A DNA stretch of 64,000 nt from assembly GCA_018350325.1 (NCBI GenBank), contig JAEVLN010000049.1:214649-278648 (forward strand), given 5' to 3'. Numbering within the stretch: the first letter of the stretch is position 1; every line of letters begins with the position of its first letter. A program made the translations under genes and the position numbers. Source of the DNA: Globodera rostochiensis (Eukaryota > Nematoda > Chromadorea > Rhabditida > Heteroderidae). This document shows positions 39,901 to 48,900 of the stretch, one piece after another. Under the pieces are notes generated by a model. It was not told the DNA's origin. It saw only the letters and a list, made by a program, of their open reading frames with translations, and did not search any database.

Positions 39901-42900
39901 CAAATTGGCACTTTCTGAGAGAATTACTCCAAAAATGTTCTGTTCGCATGTCCCAACAGAAAAAGAAAACAACTAAAATGTTTGGTGAATCGAACCTTTA
40001 TATATATCCCGGCATTGGTACCGGAACCGAGAAAAATCCCGGTTTTTCAGTTCAGGACTGAATTTTTCTGAAATTTTTTGTTGTTGCATGAAAATACTAT
40101 AAAAATGGTTTCCAGCAAATTCAACAGGGTCAGAAGCCGCGCACGGAACGGAGCTGTGAGCATTTGGTCGAATGTCCTCAAAGTCCTCTAAACGTGGTCA
40201 GTAAGCTGCAACAACAACAGCAGCAACAACAACAACCGCAACCGTTGGCCAAAGTGCGTTGGGTGGCCGGCCCGTGGTCGGACTGCTCGCAAAGTTGCGG
40301 CACGGACGGTGTGCAACGGCGGACGGTGGAATGTCGCGACACACATCGAGAATTGCCATGTGAGCAATCGATCGATCGATCAACGGAAGGATAGTGTGAT
40401 TGAGACAAGCTTAAAATGAAATTTTTGAAAATACGACCCGCAAATCCGAAGCCGGGTTATGATTAGAGACCGGAAACTGGACCAAACAATATTTGGTCCA
40501 ATTGTTGGTTTTGGATTTGTACAAAAAAAAAACCAAAAATTTTTTGGTTTTGGCTAGAGTAGGTCGGGATCGGGATCCCAGTCGGGATTATCCCTGGTTT
40601 TTGGAATCCCGATCCCGGCTTTCACGATCTCGGTCAATCCCGGTCCCGGTTTTTACCAAAACCCCGATCCCGACCTACTGTAGTTTTGGGTTTTGGTCCG
40701 TCTAGTTATGATCATGATTTTGAGAAACTACTCCATTCCGGGTCAAAAAAAATGATCATGATCAGAGAACCATCTGCCATTTTACCATGTTTTGCTATAT
40801 AAGGAATTGAACAAATTTAGCGGCTTACTGTGCCCAGTTGGAGCGTCCGGTTCAGTCCCAGCCGTGTGCCACGGCATTGGGTCTACCGCGGTGTGCACAA
40901 TGGAGCGCGGGCGATTGGAGTCCGTGCCCTCCTCCTCCTCCTCCTCAACAATTGGATGCTTGTGCCAGCACCACCAGCAACAACAACAACATCAACGACA
41001 TCAACATCATCATGAAAGCATTTGTTGTGCCGGTGCCAAATCGAACCGATGTTTCTGCTGCTGCTGATGCCGTGGTGGTGGAGCAGCGCAGACGCGTCTT
41101 CTGCCAGTTCTTCAACGGCACGGAAGCGACGGATGCGGCTGCACATTGTGGTGCACCCGCGGCACGCCCACACGACCGACGTCCATGCCCAATCAACAAC
41201 AACAACAACAACAAGCAACCGCGCTGCCCCCGATGGCACAAGGAGCCCTGGGGATTGGTCAGTTCATTCTTTTTGAGTGCCATTGATGTTTAAAATTAGG
41301 GTTGAGCCCCGATCCCTTCGGGGGCAGGAAAGTCGGGGTCGTGGTTGGCAATGTCGGGAACGGCCAAATTTTTCGGGGTCGGGGTTGGGGTCGGACCCTA
41401 TTCAAAATAGAGAGAACGGAACTGAGGACCGATCGGGATTTTGATCGAGAATCAAAATATCATCGATCAAGATTCGTTCGAGATCACTGTATTACGAAAA
41501 ATTCTGAATCTCGAAATCTATCGAGAAAATTTTGGTAAAATTTCGTCGTTCGGAGATTTCGATCGAGAATCTCGAAAAAATCTCGGTTTCCATCGAGCAT
41601 AGATTTCGATCGAGAATCTTGAAAAAATCTCGGTTCATTGATCGGTCAATCGAGAATCTCGAAAAAATCTCGGTTTCCATCGAGCATAGATTTCGATCGA
41701 GAATCTTGAAAAAATCTCGGTAAAATTTCATTGATCTTTCAATCGAGAATCTCGAGAAAATCTCGGTAAAATTCCATGGAGCGGAAATTTCGATCGAGAA
41801 TCTCGAAAAAAATCTCGTCGAGATTTAACGAGATTTTGATCAAAAATCTCGAAAAAAAATCTCGTCGATATTTAACAAGATTTTGATCGAGAATCTCGGT
41901 CGGTCCTTCTCTATTTTCAAAAAGTCTCCAAGCTTTGGGGACAATATTTTTGGACCCCTTTAAATGTTGAACGAATAGCAAATTTTAATTTGTTTTTTTT
42001 TGCGCAGTGTTCAACAAGTTGTGGGGCCGGTGTTGCTCGACGGGACGTGCTGTGCCGTGTCGGCCGTGCCGGCGGTGCTCAGTTTGTGCCCGATTCGGAA
42101 TGTTTGGCACTGAAACCGAAGCCGTTTGAGACGCGGAAGTGCGAGTTGGCCAAATGTCCCACTTACCATTGGCGTGTGGGCACATGGAGTAAGGTAATTG
42201 TTGGCTTGAAACGGTTCGGTTCCATGACTTTTTGTCAATGGGGCCCTGACTCTTTGTCAACGACATTTCGTCAATGGACTCTTTGTCAACGACATTTCGT
42301 CAACAAGAAAGAATTTAAAAAAAAACAACAAATTTTAATTAAATTTAAGCCAACAACAGTTTTTTGGAATAGTAAAGTTTACGTCACTTACCAAAAAAGA
42401 TTTTAAGAGGGTTTTTACGCAATTCTGAGAAGTACTCGGGGGTTATCGAGGTCGCTGATCACGAATATGACAACAAATTCATCAGTGACATCATCTGATT
42501 ATGATTTCAACATCATGATTTTTTGGAAAAATTTTAAAAATGCAAAAAGCCTCAAAATCATTCAAAAACATCATATTTCAACAAAACGACAAAATCGTGC
42601 TTTTCAGATGATTTTGAGCGTGTTTTTGAATGGGGTTAAAGGCTAAAATTGATTTCTGAGAAAAATTTGAATTTCGAAAAACCTTCGAATTCGGGTCCGG
42701 GGTTCAAAATTGACCGAAATGTTATCAGAAACAGCTTCTGCGCCCCGAATACTCCTTGTCTTGTTAAAATTTGTTTTTAAATTCTTTCTTATTGACGAAA
42801 TGTCGTTGACGAATAGTCCAATGTCGAAAAGTCGTTGACGAATAGTCTAATGACGAAAAGTCCAATGACGAAAAGTCGTGCCACCCTTGAAACTCAAATT

Positions 42901-45900
42901 CTTTCCTTTTTTTGACGATGTAAGCGCTAATTTGTAAGTAATTGGACAAATCATCGAAAAATTTAAGGGGATTAGGGACCAGGGCTATAACCGGATGCCA
43001 AAAAAAAAAAATCCGAAATTGCGGGTCCCAAAAAATGTCCGGAATCCGGCAACGAAGTCTTAGAATTTGATTTTTCCTAATGATCATTTCTTTCACCTTT
43101 TTGAATAAACATTTTCTTGACCAAAAAGCTCACAATCAATTTACAAATTTCTTTCAAAAATTTTAAAATGTATTTGAGTTCAACTGCTTTTTGCCTGATT
43201 TTCCATTCTGCTGGTGTTTTGGATAATTGACCCAAAAAAAATCCGCCAGTTTTTATTCCGGTAATTGCCAAAGCTTTTTTTTAATTTAAAAAGTTTTTTC
43301 TTTTTTTTTAATTTAAAAAAGTTTTCAGGAATTACATGCCGGACCCAAAAATGTCCGGAAATCCGGCATCCGGAAACCGGTTACATCCCCGCTATAGACT
43401 AAATGTCAGAAGTTCCTTTCCCCGAACATTTTAAGTGCGTCGACGCGTGCAAGCCGAGCGCACAGCGTCGCCGTGTGTACTGCATGAGCAATGCAGGCAA
43501 ACGGGCAGCAACGCGCATGTGCAGCACCAATGAAACTGCGGGCGGCGTGCTGCTGCAGCCGGTGGAGCAGCGAAAGTGCGCGACGGACAAATGCGTGCGT
43601 TTTTTAAGTGCCATTTTTGCGCAGCGCGAACTGCTTGAATTTCTTCTGCTCTGGGTAATCAATCCTGCAGAATGGGTTTTTTCAAAAAATAAAAACATTT
43701 TATAAAGTCGTTAGAAAATAGTTTCTAAGGCTGTTTTGGAACATAGAATCTGAATCTGGCCTCAATTTCGGCCCGACTTCGAACCCCGGATCCGAATTCG
43801 AATTTTGCAAAAAATCGATTTTCTAAATTTTAAAATAAAATATTGAAAAAGGTCGTTTCCGGTATGTTCTGATGCGGAGAATTTGAATTTGATATCTAAA
43901 ACGCCAAATTGATTCGTTTGATTGGCGTTTTTTACAAAAATGTTTTTTTTTTGAAAATGGAGGCTCCAGCTTAACTACATATTACCGAAAATCAAAAGTA
44001 CCTGATGAAAAATGCTAGAAAAAAATCAATGATTTGACAAAATTTGATGTCAGAAGTTCCGTGATCAGCTCTTCCATTTTTAGCTTAAATAACGCAAAAA
44101 TGAATTAGGGACTTGATTTTCAGCCCTACCATTGGGTGGCCGGCGCTTGGTCAACCTGCTCGCGCACCTGCGGCATCGGCTACAGGTTCCGTCGCATTGA
44201 GTGCAAAGTGCGGCGTGCTGTTTGGTTGCATCAGCGGCAGAGCAACGTGGTGCCGGTGCCATCGACGGTGGCGGCATCGGCATTGGCATCTGCTGACGGC
44301 GGCAACAACAACAGCAGTAGCAGCAGTGGTGACGGAATGGACTCCGAGCCGACGGTGTTGTCACGAATGTGCATGGCACTGGAGAAGCCGATGGTACAGT
44401 TGTCTAATTTGAAACTGATTAGAGATAGAGAGGGAGATCATCAATTTGATCACCTTTACATATATAGCAGTTTGATCAGCTGTCAACTCATTTTGGTACT
44501 TTCCTGTTTTTTGTCACCATCCCCAAATTTGCCGGAAACATCATACATGGGGGTTTCAAGGGTGCTGATCACGAATCTGACAATATTTTTTGATCTTGAC
44601 AACATCCATGATTTTAAATCTATGATTTTGGCGCTTTTCTTTATTATATCCGGCTTTTGTTACTCTCAAAAGCCGTTTTTTCCTTAATTTTTAAAAATTT
44701 CAAACGATTCAAAAAGGCGCTTTAAATTCTCAATTTTTAGATTTAGGGAGGGGGGGGGGGGTCGCAAAACAGGAAAGTACACTCATTTTTATGTACAAGA
44801 GTCTTGAAAAATGCCATAATGCTGGTATATACTAACAACGAAAAATTGGTGCCATCCATTCGTTTTTTTTTGTCAAAAATTATTTGAATGCCAACTCAGG
44901 TCAGTGCACAGTGTGAAATGAACCCGTGCAGCGCTGAATACCATTGGAGTGTTGGCGCATGGTCTCAGGTGGTGGTTACTGTAAAATTTAAATTCTTTGT
45001 TTGGTAGTTACTGTATAATATAAATTCTTTGTTTCTTGGGTACTTACTGTATAATCTAATTTGTTGGGTTGTTTTTTTGCTCAGCAAATTGAGTGAAATT
45101 TTGTTGAGCGCGGGTAGGGGGGTGGGTATCAGCGGTGCCGATAGGCGCCGCCAAGCAAATTTTTTGAAAATAGGCTAATTTTGTTATGAAAATTTTTCCG
45201 ATTTCCGACTTTTTTTGGGGTCGGGATTCCTTTTTCCGAAAAATTTGAGATCCCGGATTTCCAATTTCCGGAATTTTTTTAGGCTTTGGAATTCCGAAAT
45301 TTTTTGAGATTGTCGATTCCCATCCCTGGTGTAGCGCCTTTTTTGAAACTGAACAGAGAAAGGAACATGCTGAACCGGTTCGGTACCGATTCCAAATTTT
45401 TTTGGAATTTCCATGACGGAATTTTTTAAAATTAAATTACAAGAAAACCCGATTTTTTTCATCATTAAAGGGTGTACTTAAACATAGGGTTTAACCGGGT
45501 TGGCAAAAAACCGTAATGCAGTTTTGAATTTGGTTGGCGTCGAAATCTGGTTTTGAATTGATCTTTGAGCGCCAAAAAAACTGATCAGATCGGACAGGCC
45601 TCGGATCGAACAAAGAAAAACGGGGTTTTTGGCATTTTTAGTAAAAATTAACAAAAAATAATGCCTTTTAGTAAAATTAAACAAAAATAATTTCCATTTC
45701 ATTTTGCTTAGTGTTCCAAGAATTGTGGGCCCGGCTTTCGGCGTCGCAAAGTACGCTGTTTGGCGGCTCGGAACAACAGTGTGCGGGCGGACAAAGGCAA
45801 ATGCACTGAACAAAATCGGCCCCGCCGGCGTGAGCCGTGTTTTGTTCGAAATTGTACAGAAATTTAATTTTAAAAAAATGCCAAATTTAATTAAAAACAA

Positions 45901-48900
45901 AATGCCAAAATTTAAAGCCAAATTTAATTTTTAAAAACAAAATGCCAAATTTAAAAGCCAATAATTTAAAAACAAAATGCAAAATTTAAAAGCCAAATTT
46001 AATTTAAAAACAAAATGCCAAATTTAAATTTAAATTTAAATTTTTGTGCCACTTTTACCTCAGGTCTGCCCAGCGATTGTGCCGAGTTGCGTGAACAGAA
46101 CGCACACACGACGGGCATGATGGACGGCAATTACACGGTAAGGGGGGACACACACGACGGGGGGCGGGGGGAGGGGTGGGCTCGTTTCGGCACGGCTCAG
46201 TTCGGCGCCGACAAGTGAAACGTTATAACTTTTTGTTTATTTGAACAAAACCAAACATTCTTGGTATCATTCGAAAGCACCATGTCTGTAGATGCCATAA
46301 TAGAAAAGAGCTAAGCGATGCGACTTAAACAAAGAAAGTTATGAGTCACCGCGCCAAACTGGCACAAGAAATGGCAATTTTCACAGGTTTTAATCTATAA
46401 CTTTTTTGTTTTGAAAAGACAAATCGGTTAGCTTTTGCTAACGAAGTTATGACCGCCGAACTGAGCCGCGCCGAACTGAGCGGACCCGCAAAACGACGGG
46501 GCGGGCACTTTGGCATATGCCAAATTTTGCCCGATTTTGCCGCAAAAAATGGAATAAAATTTTTAAATCCCGCATTTTTATTGGCATAATTTTTGCCAAC
46601 ATAAATTTACCGCCTCCTTGCACAGGTGTTAGTGGCCGGCTTTCGTGTCACCGTTTATTGCCGGATGTTGAACGAAAGCATTCCCAAGACGTACCTGAAC
46701 GTGTTGGCGGCAACAAATTTTGCTGAATTCTATGGCAAAAGGTGCGTTTACACACATACGCACACATACACACCAGAGGATGTAATTGGATGCCGGATTT
46801 TTTTCGAACATTTTTGGGCCCGGAATTCCGGACTTTTTGCAAAAAATTCTTAATTAAATCATGAATTTTCCAAAAATTCTTAATTAAATCCGGAATTTTG
46901 CAAAAATCCTTAATTAAATTCGGAATTTGCAATAAATCCTGAATTTTGCAAAAATTGGAGAAATTTTTTTGTAGTTTTTGGGTCAGTTTGGGGAGCCGAA
47001 TTTTTGATGGAATCTGTTAGAAAAATGTTCCAAAAACTGTATCACGGAAGGGCAAAAAAATGATCAAAAAAATTAGAAAAACAAATTTTTGATTAGATTT
47101 AAATTTTCCGGGCATTTTTTGGGAGCCGAAATTCCGGATGCCGGATTCCGGACTTTTTTTGGCATCCGGTTACTTCCCTGCCACACGCGCACACAGACAA
47201 AAATTTTGTAACTTTAACGCCAGACTCTCAAATCCCTACACATGCCCGTACGATGGCGCCAGGAACAATTCATGCGCGTGCACCAACGACGGACATGTGC
47301 AGGCCGGGCTCAGCCTGTTCAGCAAAGTGCGCGTCGACTTGCAGAACATGAAAATCAATCGTAAGGGGAGTGGGGGGGCAGAGCAGGGAGGCCAAAATGC
47401 CCTATTTTTATGGCAAATGCCATAATTTTGGAAATTTGCCATATTTTTTGCCATAATTCCACACTTGCCATAATTTTGCCACCTTTTTGAACTTTGTGAA
47501 AAATTCTCATTTTTTAATGGTAGGTGCTTGATTCATACAATTTGAAGTTTTTGGTTTTTTTTTGTTAGGGATGGTTTGCTTCCCGAAATTCGGAAAAAAA
47601 ATTGAAATCCCAAATAATTTTTAATAATTTTTTTTGCTTTTTTTCTTGGTTAAATTTATATAGAAAGATTTGGCACTTAATTCCTATTATTGATGCATTC
47701 TTGGCAACAAAAAAAAAACGAAATTTGGCAATTGGTGAAATGTCCGATTTTGACCTACTCGGTGAAATGTCGAAACACGAATTTTTGTTCTGCAACAATG
47801 TCGAGTTGCGTGTCACCGGGGGGTGGAAAGCTTATAAAAATTTTAAATCCCGGGTTTGGCTAGGGTTGAGCGGGACCAGGACCAGTACTGAAATGTCTTT
47901 TCTGGGACTGAAATTTAGTCCCGGTTTTTTTCAAGCTCAAGTATAAATGATCCCGGTTTTTCCCAAAAACGTTTTTTTGCGCTCCCAAAACGCCACTGAT
48001 TCGGGAGTCTTAGAATTTAATAAAGAAATAAAAAACGCTTCTGTTCTATTTAGCCAACGATCACACATTTGCGCTGACTGAGTATGGCAATCGGGTGGCG
48101 TATGGAACGGTGCGTGCCGGCTAAATTTCGTTAAATTAAATTTGATTATTATTTATCGAGATTTGATCTCGAGCGAATCTCGATCGTTTATTTCTTTTTC
48201 GAGATATGAAATATATCGAAATTCTCGATCGAAATATCGATCGGTCCTTAAGTCCGATCTCTAATATAGATCAATATTTTTGGGGGTTTTTGAGAAAATC
48301 AATATTTTGCCATTTTTCCATAATAAATCCATATTTTAGGCATTTCTTGAGAAAAATGCAATATTTTAGGCATATTTCCAAAAATTCTTGAAGAAATTCA
48401 TGTTTTAGGCACGTTTTCCCAATATTTCTCAAGAAAAATGCAATAAAAACAAAAAATGTACCCTTAAAAATCAAAAGTTTTTCATTTCTCAATCAATTTG
48501 AATTTTTGCATCAAATTTTTGCAATAATTTTAGGCTGGCGACTGTTATTCCGCATCGAATGAATGCCCGCAGGTGAGGACAATTAAGCTTAATTATCTTT
48601 TTACTAATTGAGCGTGCCAATTCAATTGCAGGGACACTTTTCCATCGATTTGCGTGGCACTGGCATCCGATTGGTGGACGATCTTCAGTGGACGAGCAAA
48701 GTGATTTTTATAATCAATAAAAATAATCCTCATAAATAGGGAACTGATTTATATGATTTTGCATGTTTTTTGTCCTTATGATCAGAAGAATACGTCCAAA
48801 ATAACCTTACATTGGTTTGAACTTTTTTGGACAAGTTTAAAATTGCATATTTTAGGGATTTTCGGAAATAAAAGCGGGCTTTTGAGTAGAGACCGTACCC

